Shown: one piece after another, positions 7,901 through 14,978 of the stretch
Layout of the letters: the number at the start of each line of letters is the position of its first letter
How positions within the stretch are numbered: position 1 is the stretch's first letter
From: Luteibacter anthropi
GTDB lineage: Bacteria > Pseudomonadota > Gammaproteobacteria > Xanthomonadales > Rhodanobacteraceae
Length of the DNA: 64,000 nucleotides
Reading direction: 5' to 3'
Assembly: GCF_011759365.1 (NCBI RefSeq)
Contig: NZ_JAARLZ010000007.1
Span: 1-64,000 of the forward strand
Program-made: the position numbers and the translations under genes
Notes under the pieces: generated by a model
The model's database searches: none
The model's input: only the letters and a program-made list of their open reading frames with translations
Told to the model about the DNA's origin: nothing

Positions 7901-9560
7901 TCGACGCGTCGTAGCGATAGGCGGTGGGAACGCCCAGGTAATCTGTGACCGTATCGACCCGGCCGTCGGCCAGGTAGTTGGTCTTGGTGTCGATGGTCTG
8001 AAGATTGAACGACTCGTCACGCTTGACGATGCGTGGCACACCGTAAATGGTCTTGAAGAAAAGGCCTTCTTCCAGTCCGTCGAGCGTCTTTCGGCTAATG
8101 ATGCCACCGCCATAGGAGAAGAGGCGCGTGGATTCCAGCCCACCACCATGCTCGGTGGATACGGCGCGATTGGACTGGTCATAGCGGAAGGTGGCGTAAC
8201 GGACGCCATCCTCGCGCACGATGCCGGTCAGCTTGTGGGAGGGCGTGCCACCCATGGCGGGTTCGTCGTAGAGGTACTGGACGAATCGACCGTCGGGATA
8301 GGTAGCCTTCACCAGATCAGCATTCAGGCCCGAGGCGAGTTTTTCGTCGTAGCCATAAGTAACCTGGCCGCCATCCGGACCCACCACCTTGATCAGGCGG
8401 CCGGCGCCGTCGTAATCCATGCCCAGCGCACGCCCTTGCCAGTCCGTCACCTTGACCAGTAGCTCCGAGCCGGCTTGTGGACCATCGCGATAGGCCAGGC
8501 TCAGCGTGCGACCAGTCGGATCGCGCCTGGACACCAGATACCCCTTGCCGTCATAGCGCTCCACGGTGCCGTCGGGCATCGTGTAGGCCCATCCGGCACC
8601 ATCGACGGTGAGGTTGCCGCGCTCGTCCGACTCACTGCTGTAGCGGCCGCCGCCAGCGGGCATGAAACGGATTTCCCGCCCGTCTTCGCTGACCAGGTAC
8701 ACCGTGGAAACGTAGCGATGGTTCGCGGCATCGTAGGCACGGCGCGGCACCAGCTGGCGATCGAAGTTGTGGCGCCAGCGTGCGCCGAGGTTCGCCGGCG
8801 CGGGATAGAACACGGCGGTCGAGGGCCTGTTCGATGAAAGCGGGAACGCGCCGCTCTGGTAGGTACGCACAAACGACAGCGGCGATCCTTCGGGTGCCTC
8901 GATATCCGTCACCACCTCGATCTTGCTCAGGGTCGAGGGGTTGATCGGGTTACCCAGCAACGGCGAGGTGGGGATGGGGCACACCAGGCCGACGGATCCT
9001 GCCGGTGCGCCCAGCGCCTTCTCGGTGGGAATGTCGTCGACCCTCTGGCAGACCGTCGGCCCCAGGCCCGATTCGCGGGCGTAATTGTCCATGGTCGTCG
9101 GGGTCCCGCTGTTCGTCAGTAACGAACCGGACGGGCACGACCGCACCATCACCACGTCGAGCGTGGACTCCTGCATCACTGGCGGGCGATTCGGATCGGA
9201 CGGCGTGATCTTCAGCGTCGCGATCAGCCGCGTATAGCTGCCGATGCCATCGCTATCCGTCAATTTTTCTTGACGCGACGACAGGTAGTCGCACTTCCAG
9301 CCTTGCTTGACGTAGGTGCTGCAGAACAGATCGATCGCCGGCGGAAGCGATAGCTCGATCTTGTCCGCGGGCGCGTAGAAGGTCTGGCGCTGGCCGTCGG
9401 CGTCCAGATAGGGAATCAGCGCACCGTCGTCGATTGAGGCGAAGCGGGCGGGCAGTTCCTGGGCATCGACAGGCAACGATCCGAGCGCGGCGGCGACGGA
9501 AAGCGCCAGGGTTCCCAGGCGGACAAGACGCGGATGAACCCGAGGTAGCGATCCGTGCAT
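4923..9560 (-). CDS. full-length RHS/YD-repeat protein with Sec signal peptide and variable C-terminal tip
   Basis: 1545 residues. ATG 9560 follows CAGGGAG at good distance. Residues ~1-35 form a Sec signal peptide (LVRLGTLALSVAAALGSL, then VDAQE). A DUF6531-like region (PINPSTLSKIEVVTDIEAP...SFVRTYQSG) lies near 215-255. Dozens of YD repeats (YDGAGRLIKV, YDANGRLTERKF, YDATGNRTKS) fill ~320-1290. The conserved core end (RYDRYTGLFQNGYRDYDP, NPLSYVDPFGL) precedes a unique 152-residue tip (~1394-1545). RHS repeats build a hollow cocoon enclosing the toxic tip, and DPxGL is the autocleavage site. No PAAR domain or T6SS gene is near, so export via Sec, as for WapA-like proteins, is more likely. 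Tip function unknown. The AT-richer tip suggests horizontal acquisition. Confidence 0.9.
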   Translation of the reverse strand: MHGSLPRVHPRLVRLGTLALSVAAALGSLPVDAQELPARFASIDDGALIPYLDADGQRQTFYAPADKIELSLPPAIDLFCSTYVKQGWKCDYLSSRQEKLTDSDGIGSYTRLIATLKITPSDPNRPPVMQESTLDVVMVRSCPSGSLLTNSGTPTTMDNYARESGLGPTVCQRVDDIPTEKALGAPAGSVGLVCPIPTSPLLGNPINPSTLSKIEVVTDIEAPEGSPLSFVRTYQSGAFPLSSNRPSTAVFYPAPANLGARWRHNFDRQLVPRRAYDAANHRYVSTVYLVSEDGREIRFMPAGGGRYSSESDERGNLTVDGAGWAYTMPDGTVERYDGKGYLVSRRDPTGRTLSLAYRDGPQAGSELLVKVTDWQGRALGMDYDGAGRLIKVVGPDGGQVTYGYDEKLASGLNADLVKATYPDGRFVQYLYDEPAMGGTPSHKLTGIVREDGVRYATFRYDQSNRAVSTEHGGGLESTRLFSYGGGIISRKTLDGLEEGLFFKTIYGVPRIVKRDESFNLQTIDTKTNYLADGRVDTVTDYLGVPTAYRYDASTGMESERVDAQGTPVARTTRTTWHPVFDLPVRIDRGTAWTTFAYDSTGRLIERTEGGVADQEHPTTGESVSRTTRYAYGSDGLLSSIDGPAAGTQDTLRITRYATNAPECASSPATCPWRVGDVSRITDAMGLVTDFLAYDGAGRLLKSRDANGVISERSYDTRGRLVSTTVRAQADGAPSAADIVHRVEYNANGLVQKRTDADGVAITTDYDAAHRPTVEVDAQGRRHELTLNGVGLPVKEVLRDEAGAVEKDVTRTFDSRGELTREKSANADRSYVYDANGRLTERKFDVGAEKYTLDALGRVAVLAYAPIHTTITAAFQYGVSDDLLVVTDPKTLPTSYARNGVGDAIRQSSPDTGLTQRTFDEAGRLIRAIDADGRERVTAYDASGRASTVTYGDGRVERYTYDIASDDCGSNERFARGRLSSITSPEGSTTYCYDFGGRVSRKVQTIKGIRLPLAYTYTPAGRLASMTLPDRTVIAYQRDAVGDVQSIRRTTASGTADTVADNLRWTSFGALKEWTAGARRVTRSYDTGGRMIAQNDAVADGLSYTLSWNSSDIINGLTVGSSSGTYYYDTLGHLTSAFAGASFAMYEYDATGNRTKSQVLGGGGMKDTLYTYAPDSHRLMAVGQQPRTYDAAGNTTKMGTREFAYDGSGRMTQVKVNGVAEMNYAYNPQGQQVARYIAGQTTVALYDEAGHWIGDYDAAGQPLRQIVWLGDQPMAALDGNAINDIQADHLGTPRAVVDRSRNKVIWRWNIMGEVFGADAPQEDPDKDGQSYVLDMRFPGQRYDRYTGLFQNGYRDYDPASGRYVQSDQLGLSAGLNTYAYVGANPLSYVDPFGLEQGIAFQAIFQADGGVPQTSGLGNHYYNLWIPLCAGSCTPADAFNAMKNFSAPGAPPAQDGSRDLMLIGLTSGNPINQTVDPCKMTITNVTKPGHLFGGSVNISIQTRNGVVGAQVVGTGLGPNPIMNQLMGPVIFEALGFGARESLGGPGL

Positions 9561-9701
9561 GGCGATCTCCCTGAAAAGGGCAAGATCTTACGAGTCTGGA
9601 TTGAATGGGGAAAAGAGAACTTGGCCGCAAATTCGGCATGAACCATTGCGCGGTGATCGGGTTCGCATTTCTGACGCGACACCACGTCCAACGCCTCACC
9701 T

Positions 9702-9838
9702 GTGTAGGAGCACGCCTCGCGCGCGACCGGTATGGCAGACACGTCACTCGACGATCAGCTCCCACACCTTCGGTAGGGAGGCAGCTTTATTTCAGTGACT
9801 CAGCGTATCAAACGGTCGCGCGCAGGCGCGCTCCTACA
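9702..9838. repeat. REP inverted pair (REPIN-like)
   Basis: GTAGGAGCACGCCTCGCGCG at the left and the inverted GGTCGCGCGCAGGCGCGCTC, then CTACA, at the right flank about 80 bp. The right copy overlaps the deoR stop: on the minus strand TGTAGG supplies its TAG. Otherwise nothing is seen in the 270 bp between rhs and deoR. Confidence 0.85.
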
Positions 9839-10637
9839 CGAGGACGACTTCTACGTGTTGGTCGCGGAGGGAGGCTACGTGGGTCTTGCTGGCGCTGGTG
9901 TCGGTGATGATGACGTCCAGGTCGGCGATGGGGGCGATCACCGCGAGGCTGCGCTGGCCGAGCTTGCTGGAGTCGCAGACGGCCACCACCTCGCGTGAGG
10001 CCTTGACCATCATCGCGTTGAGGGAGGCTTCCTGTGGATCGGGTGTGGTGACGCCGACGGTGGCGTCGAGCCCGTCTACGCCGAGGAACAGGCGGTCGGC
10101 CGAGAGGCGCGAGAGGGCGCGTTCGGCGTCCAACCCCACGAGTGAATATGAAGTTTGCCGCAACATGCCGCCCAGCATCATCACGCGGACGCTGGGCAGG
10201 CCGCTCAGTTCCAGTGCGATATTGAGCGCATTGGTGATGACCGTGAGCGAGCCCCACTTGCGCTGGCGGATGCAGCGCGCGATCTCCACCGTGGTGGAAC
10301 CCGAGTCGAGGATGATCGTCTCGCCATCGCCGATCATCCGCGCGGCGGCTTCACCGATACGGCGCTTCTCTGCCAGCCGGCGGGTTTCCTTGATCGGAAG
10401 CGGCGTGTCCTGCTGGGAAGCGTCCTGCGGCACGGCGCCGCCGTGCGAACGCTTGAGCAGGCCGGCCAGTTCCAGGGCTTCGAGATCACCGCGTACCGTC
10501 ACGGCAGATACGCCATAGCGGCTGACGAGGTCATCGACGGTGACCCGGCCTTCCTGGCGTACCCGGTCGACGATGGCGCGTCGCCGTTCCTCGATCAGCA
10601 GCTTGGTGGGGCGCGTCGTTCCGCGTCGTTCGGTCAT
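9834..10637 (-). CDS. DeoR/AgaR-family sugar-phosphate-responsive repressor
   Basis: 267 residues. The N-terminal DeoR helix-turn-helix is clear (VDDLVSRYGVSAVTVRGDLE, then LLKRSHGGAV, ~37-70), followed by a DeoRC sugar-phosphate sensor fold (ILDSGSTTVEIAR, VITNALNIALEL, MLGGMLR, FLGVDGLD, VCDSSKLGQ). This class represses sugar operons until a phosphorylated intermediate binds. It is last in a minus-strand operon behind the amidohydrolase (9-nt gap) and aldolase. The TTTCGTT tandem between the aldolase and agaS-like genes is its probable operator, so it likely controls both divergent arms. Its TAG stop lies in a REP element. Confidence 0.9.
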   Translation of the reverse strand: MTERRGTTRPTKLLIEERRRAIVDRVRQEGRVTVDDLVSRYGVSAVTVRGDLEALELAGLLKRSHGGAVPQDASQQDTPLPIKETRRLAEKRRIGEAAARMIGDGETIILDSGSTTVEIARCIRQRKWGSLTVITNALNIALELSGLPSVRVMMLGGMLRQTSYSLVGLDAERALSRLSADRLFLGVDGLDATVGVTTPDPQEASLNAMMVKASREVVAVCDSSKLGQRSLAVIAPIADLDVIITDTSASKTHVASLRDQHVEVVLV

Positions 10638-10646
10638 GTCGTGGTT

Positions 10647-11873
10647 TCAGTCCAGGCGCAGCAGGCGCGCGGCGTTGTCGTGGTACACCTTGCGCAGGAT
10701 AGCCGAAGACAGGCCCAGGCCGTAGATCGACCAACGCCCCTGGGGCGGCGAGGCCGATGGCGCGTAGTCGAAATACTCGTCTTCGGTTTCGAGGAAGCGG
10801 TAGTAGATCTCGTAAAGCTCGTCGCAGAGCAGCTGCTGCGGCACCGAATCGCCATAAGGCGGCGGCACCGCATCCGTGCCGAAAAGCACGCGATCCTGGT
10901 AGCGCTCGATGAAGGCACGGCTGCGCCTGGGCTGGCGTCCCAGTTCACCGATGCGCGCGCTGATGTCCACCATGGTGTTCGGATAGCGGGCCAGGGTGGC
11001 TTCCAGGTCATCCAGCCGTTCACCCTGGTTGCCCACGTGCAACAGCACGAAGGTGGTGCGTGGATGGCGTTCGATCACGCGGTCGCGCGCGGCCATGAGC
11101 TGGGCATGGCTGGGATAGTCGGCGCCGTAGAACGACCAGTCCGGATGCTGGGCCAGTTCCTCGTAGCGTTCGTTGTGCCGGTCGGTGGGTGTGAAGAACG
11201 CCAGCGGATCGGCCGTGTGCAGGAACACGGGCAGGCCGAAGGCTGCGCAGGTTTCCCACATGGGATCGAAGCGGTGATCGTCGAGGCCCACCAGCGCGCC
11301 GCTGTCGATGCCTTCGCGCAGATACAGGCCGAGTGTCTTCAGGAGCTTCAGTCCGCAGGCACCTGCCAGCGCGGCATGTTCCAGTGCATCGGCTTGAAGG
11401 GCAGGGTAGTTGCCCTCGCCGAACAGATGGAACGACGGTTCCGTCATGGTGAGGAAGCGCCCCGGTGCGGCATGGTTGAAGCGGGCGATGGAGTCTTCCA
11501 GCCCCCGGCCTACGCCGCCGGTGAGGTTCACCATGCAGCGGATGTGCTTGCGGTCCATCAGGGGCAGCAGCGCGGCCGGGTCGGCGAATTGCAGCATGTC
11601 TTCGCCAAGCGACACGCCGCCGCGCGTGTTGCGCATCCATGTGAGATGGGTATGCACGTCGATCACGGGGAAGCGTGGCACCTCCACGCGAGTGGCCGTG
11701 CCGCCGAGCATGCTGCGAGGGGCGAAATCCACCAGTCGCAGGTCGGCGGCGACGGGCGCCGTTTCGAGCGGGTTCTTTCCGGAGGCCCGTGCCGCCTCCG
11801 CCTGTGCTTTGGACGCAGGCGGGGAGCAGCACAGGCAGCCGGCCCAGGCTTCGTCGTGGCGCTCGTCGGTCAC
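10647..11873 (-). CDS. amidohydrolase_2-family metal-dependent hydrolase in the sugar locus
   Basis: 408 residues. VIDVHTHLTW (~70-79) is the HxH metal motif opening a TIM barrel; PVFLHTADP, FVLLHVGNQ and VLFGTDAVPP are the later metal-site His and Asp positions of the amidohydrolase_2 (COG2159/3618-type) family. The ~65-residue N-terminal extension carries CLCCSPPASK and is not part of that fold. It is not a NagA/AgaA-type deacetylase by motif. The family contains lactonases and decarboxylases. It lies between aldolase and regulator with 9-10 nt gaps, so it should serve the same sugar pathway, perhaps as a lactonase or unusual deacylase. Substrate unknown. Confidence 0.75.
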   Translation of the reverse strand: MTDERHDEAWAGCLCCSPPASKAQAEAARASGKNPLETAPVAADLRLVDFAPRSMLGGTATRVEVPRFPVIDVHTHLTWMRNTRGGVSLGEDMLQFADPAALLPLMDRKHIRCMVNLTGGVGRGLEDSIARFNHAAPGRFLTMTEPSFHLFGEGNYPALQADALEHAALAGACGLKLLKTLGLYLREGIDSGALVGLDDHRFDPMWETCAAFGLPVFLHTADPLAFFTPTDRHNERYEELAQHPDWSFYGADYPSHAQLMAARDRVIERHPRTTFVLLHVGNQGERLDDLEATLARYPNTMVDISARIGELGRQPRRSRAFIERYQDRVLFGTDAVPPPYGDSVPQQLLCDELYEIYYRFLETEDEYFDYAPSASPPQGRWSIYGLGLSSAILRKVYHDNAARLLRLD

Positions 11874-11883
11874 TGGCCGGTTC

Positions 11884-12789
11884 CTATCGCGGATAACGCT
11901 TCATGATCTCATGCACCTGGCGGGTGAGCGCCACGGCCTGCTCGAACGGACGCAGCCACATGTTGCGGCCGAACATCACGCCCGTGGCACCCGACTGCAT
12001 GTAGAACTCCACCTTGCGCAGCACGGCCGCGTCGTCGTCGTTCTTCTCGCCACCGGAGAACAGCACGATGGTGCGGCCCGCCGAGCGGACCACGCGCGAC
12101 GTACGTGCGGCTGCGTCTTCGACCAGCGTGTCGTAGGGCGCAGGAGCGCCGTCACGACGATCGTCCGGCTCGTGCAGCTTCACGATGTCGGCACCTACTT
12201 CCAGGGCCACGCGCGCAGCGTAATCCTGTGCATAGAGCGAACCCTTGCCGCCCTTCGCGTCGATGGCCGAGCCGCGCGGATACGACCACAGCACCAGCGG
12301 CATGCCGTAGCGGTCGCAGTCTTCGCGTACCTGACGCAGCTGGCGCAGTTCGTCGTGCTGACGGGGCGAGCCCACGTAGAGCGTATAGCCCACGGCATCG
12401 GCGCCCAGGCGCACGGCGTCTTCCACCGAGGCGAACTGCGGCGAGGTTGCATCGCCGTCACCGGCGATATTGGTCTTGCCGTTGAGCTTCAGGATGAGCG
12501 GCACGCGGCCGGCATGCTGGCCCATGTACTTGGTAGCCAGGCCGATGCCCAGCGCGATGGCGGAAAAGCCACCGGCCTCGGCCAGGCGGAACTGGTAGGT
12601 CGGGTCGAGGGCGGGCGGATGGGGGAAGAAATCGGTGGGACCATGCTCCAGGCCCTGGTCCAGTGGCAGCACCAGAAGGGTGCCGTTGCCCGGGCCATGG
12701 CCGTAGAGAATGCGTTGCAGGCGGGTCCGCTTGCCGGGGGGCAGGTCGAGGTTCGCGAGCGTGGGGGTTTCGGTCGAAAAGGCTTGCAT
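11884..12789 (-). CDS. class I aldolase, LacD/DhnA-type (tagatose- or fructose-bisphosphate aldolase)
   Basis: 301 residues from ATG 12789, which follows GAGGAAAACCGAC; the frame extends far upstream but only as antisense of the isomerase gene. Motifs of the DhnA/FbaB/LacD family: LLVLPLDQGLEHGP near the N-terminus, ADAVGYTLYVGS, MPLVLWSYPRGS, and ADIVKLHEPDD with the candidate Schiff-base lysine; VLFSGGEKNDDD and GATGVMFGRNMW form the phosphate site. It would cleave a ketohexose bisphosphate to dihydroxyacetone phosphate and glyceraldehyde 3-phosphate. Divergent from the isomerase/kinase operon, it completes the pathway: isomerase, kinase, aldolase. Confidence 0.85.
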   Translation of the reverse strand: MQAFSTETPTLANLDLPPGKRTRLQRILYGHGPGNGTLLVLPLDQGLEHGPTDFFPHPPALDPTYQFRLAEAGGFSAIALGIGLATKYMGQHAGRVPLILKLNGKTNIAGDGDATSPQFASVEDAVRLGADAVGYTLYVGSPRQHDELRQLRQVREDCDRYGMPLVLWSYPRGSAIDAKGGKGSLYAQDYAARVALEVGADIVKLHEPDDRRDGAPAPYDTLVEDAAARTSRVVRSAGRTIVLFSGGEKNDDDAAVLRKVEFYMQSGATGVMFGRNMWLRPFEQAVALTRQVHEIMKRYPR

Positions 12790-12824
12790 GTCGGTTTTCC
12801 TCGGATATACCCTGCAATCGTAAG

Positions 12825-12841
12825 TTTCGTTATCTTTCGTT
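12825..12841. promoter_or_regulatory. putative DeoR/AgaR operator between divergent operons
   Basis: Two TTTCGTT copies spaced exactly 10 bp apart, one helical turn, in an AT-rich patch of the 78-bp aldolase/isomerase intergenic region. AgaR-type DeoR regulators are known to bind CTTTC-containing tandem repeats. It would allow one repressor to control both arms. Assignment is by pattern and position. Confidence 0.6.
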
Positions 12842-12867
12842 TTTAAGCGTACCGAAGTCAAGCCCAA

Positions 12868-14052
12868 ATGACAGTCCAACCTCAACATGTGGTTCCCGAA
12901 CTCGCCGCGCTGCGTGCTGCGCCCGAGGCCCGCCAGCGTGAGCTGGGCTATGCCGACACCCTGCGCGAGATTCTCCAGCAGCCTGCCACATGGCGGGTGA
13001 CGGCCGGTTCGCAGGCCGTCGCGCACCGTGAGCTGATCGAGCGCGTGCTGGCGTTCCGCCCCGAGCACGTGGTCATCACCGGCTCGGGCAGCTCGGTGTA
13101 TGTCGGCGAGGCGGTGGCCCCCGTGCTCCAGGCCGAGCTTGGCGTGCCCGTGCGTGCCATCCCGGCCGGCGACCTGCTCACGCACCGCGTGGGCGTGCTG
13201 GCCGAGGGGCGTGGCCTGCTCGTGTCCATCGCCCGCTCGGGTAATAGTCCCGAAAGCGTCGGCGCCGTGGATGCGGTGCTTACCCATGCGCCGGCATGGC
13301 ACCACCTTGCCATCACCTGCAACGCAGACGGGGCCCTGGCTACCCGCTACACCGACGACCGGCGCGTGGATGCCATCGTGCTCGACGAGCGCACCAACGA
13401 CCGCAGCCTGGTGATGACCAGCAGTTTCACCAACATGCTGCTGGCCGCCAGTGAAGTGGCGCCGGGTGCCGCCGCCCCGGCCGACGGCGTGGCGGCACTG
13501 GCCGAGCGCGTGGTCGATATCTATGCCGACGCCCTGGCGTCCATGGCCTCCAGCGGGCGCGACACCGCCGTGTATCTCGGCAGTGCCGGCGCATTCGGTG
13601 CTGCGCGCGAAGCGGCGCTGAAGATGCTGGAAATGAGTGGCGGCGACACCGTGACTCTCGCCGAAACCTTCCTCGGCTTCCGCCATGGCCCCATGGCGTG
13701 GCTCAACCGCAAGGGTCTGCTTGTGGCCTTCCTGTCGGGAGATGTCGCGACGCGCGCCTACGAAAGCGACCTGCTGCGCGAACTCAACGCCAAGAACCTG
13801 GGCGCCACGCGTGTCGTGGTGGGACAGGACATCGACCCCGAACTCGTCGGCGCGTCCGGTCTTGCGATCGATCTGCCGGGCCTCTACGACCTGCCGCCTG
13901 CACAGCAGTTGCTCGTGCATACCTTCGTGGGCCAGTGGCTGGCCTTCTTCCGCTGTCTCCAACTCGGCCACAAGCCGGATACGCCGTCCGAAGGCGTGCT
14001 GACGCGCGTGGTGGGCGAATTCGCGCTGCATATTCCGGAGGCGGACGCGTGA
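12868..14052 (+). CDS. AgaS-type SIS-domain sugar isomerase/deaminase
   Basis: 394 residues with two SIS domains. VVITGSGSSVYVGEA (~68-82) and SIARSGNSPESVGAVD are the first SIS phosphosugar site; VYLGSAGAFGAAREAALKML and AETFLGFRHGPM mark the second, as in AgaS. AgaS converts galactosamine 6-phosphate to tagatose 6-phosphate with release of ammonia; relatives act as ketose/aldose isomerases. It heads a six-gene plus-strand run with overlapping or close spacing to the two kinases. No good Shine-Dalgarno precedes ATG 12868. The substrate is inferred from the family and neighbours; no PTS or NagA-type deacetylase is in the window. Confidence 0.85.
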   Translation: MTVQPQHVVPELAALRAAPEARQRELGYADTLREILQQPATWRVTAGSQAVAHRELIERVLAFRPEHVVITGSGSSVYVGEAVAPVLQAELGVPVRAIPAGDLLTHRVGVLAEGRGLLVSIARSGNSPESVGAVDAVLTHAPAWHHLAITCNADGALATRYTDDRRVDAIVLDERTNDRSLVMTSSFTNMLLAASEVAPGAAAPADGVAALAERVVDIYADALASMASSGRDTAVYLGSAGAFGAAREAALKMLEMSGGDTVTLAETFLGFRHGPMAWLNRKGLLVAFLSGDVATRAYESDLLRELNAKNLGATRVVVGQDIDPELVGASGLAIDLPGLYDLPPAQQLLVHTFVGQWLAFFRCLQLGHKPDTPSEGVLTRVVGEFALHIPEADA

Positions 14053-14978
14053 AGCCCGTCCTCGTTGCCGGCGAACTCAACGTCGACCTGATCCTGACGG
14101 GCATGGACAGCCCGCCGGTATTCGGCGGAGAGATCCTGGCCAGCGGCCTGTGCCAGACGCCCGGCAGCTCGTCGATGATCTGCGCGATGGGGCTGGCACG
14201 GCTGGGTGCTCCGGTGCGCTTCGTGGGCCGCGTGGGCGGCGACGAGCGCGGACGTTATTGCACCGAAGCCCTGGGACGTGCAGGCATCGATGCCTCGGGC
14301 GTGATTATCGATCCGTGGCTTGAAACCGGTCTCACCATAGCGTTGTCGTCGGCGCGCGACCGCGCGCTGGTGACCTATCCCGGTGCGATCGCGGCATTGA
14401 AGGCGGAAGATGTTACCGACGCTTCGTTGCAGGATGCCTCGCACCTGCACGTGTCGTCGTATTTTCTTCAGCGTCGCTTGCGTGAAGGGCTTGCCCACCT
14501 GATCGCCCGTGCGCGACTGGCGGGCCTGAGCGTTTCGCTCGATCCGGGTTACGACCCCGAAGGCCTCTGGCAGGCGGGCATCCGCGATGTGTTGCCCCTG
14601 GTCGATATCTTCCTGCCCAACGAGGTGGAGGCGCTGGCGATCACGGGTGCCGCTGACGTAGAGACCGCATTGCGTGAACTGGCGGCGTTGTGCCCGACGG
14701 TTGTCGTGAAAACCGGTGCCAAGGGGTGTATCGGCATTGACGAGGATGGCGAAATCCATCGTGTGTCTGCCTTCACCGTCAAGGCAATGGATACCACGGG
14801 GGCGGGCGATAGCTTCGACGCCGGTTTCCTGCACGCGTGGCTCAACAGTCGCCCCCTCGACGAATGCATGCGCTGGGGTGCGGCCTGCGGTGCCCTGTCC
14901 ACGCGCGCACTGGGCGGCACGCCAGGTCAGGCCGATGAGGCCGAGGTGCGCTCGATGCTCGCTGGTGTGACGGCATGA
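14049..14978 (+). CDS. PfkB-family carbohydrate kinase 1
   Basis: 309 residues from GTG 14049, overlapping the isomerase stop as GTGA. Ribokinase fold: VLVAGELNVDLIL at the N-terminus, SSSMICAMGLARLGAPVRFVG, VVVKTGAKGCIG, and the anion-hole/catalytic motif DTTGAGDSFDAGF near the C-terminus. It is distinct from the LacC-like kinase that follows. With two PfkB kinases in one operon, one may phosphorylate the entering sugar (galactosamine or N-acetylgalactosamine, as AgaK-type kinases do in PTS-free pathways) and the other the 6-phosphate ketose. That division of labour is inference. Confidence 0.85.
   Translation: MKPVLVAGELNVDLILTGMDSPPVFGGEILASGLCQTPGSSSMICAMGLARLGAPVRFVGRVGGDERGRYCTEALGRAGIDASGVIIDPWLETGLTIALSSARDRALVTYPGAIAALKAEDVTDASLQDASHLHVSSYFLQRRLREGLAHLIARARLAGLSVSLDPGYDPEGLWQAGIRDVLPLVDIFLPNEVEALAITGAADVETALRELAALCPTVVVKTGAKGCIGIDEDGEIHRVSAFTVKAMDTTGAGDSFDAGFLHAWLNSRPLDECMRWGAACGALSTRALGGTPGQADEAEVRSMLAGVTA

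Noticed and set aside
12790-14031. N-terminal extension of the aldolase frame across the divergent isomerase gene
   Set aside because: It is antisense to AgaS-like coding sequence; the aldolase has a proper ATG and family N-terminus at 12789.
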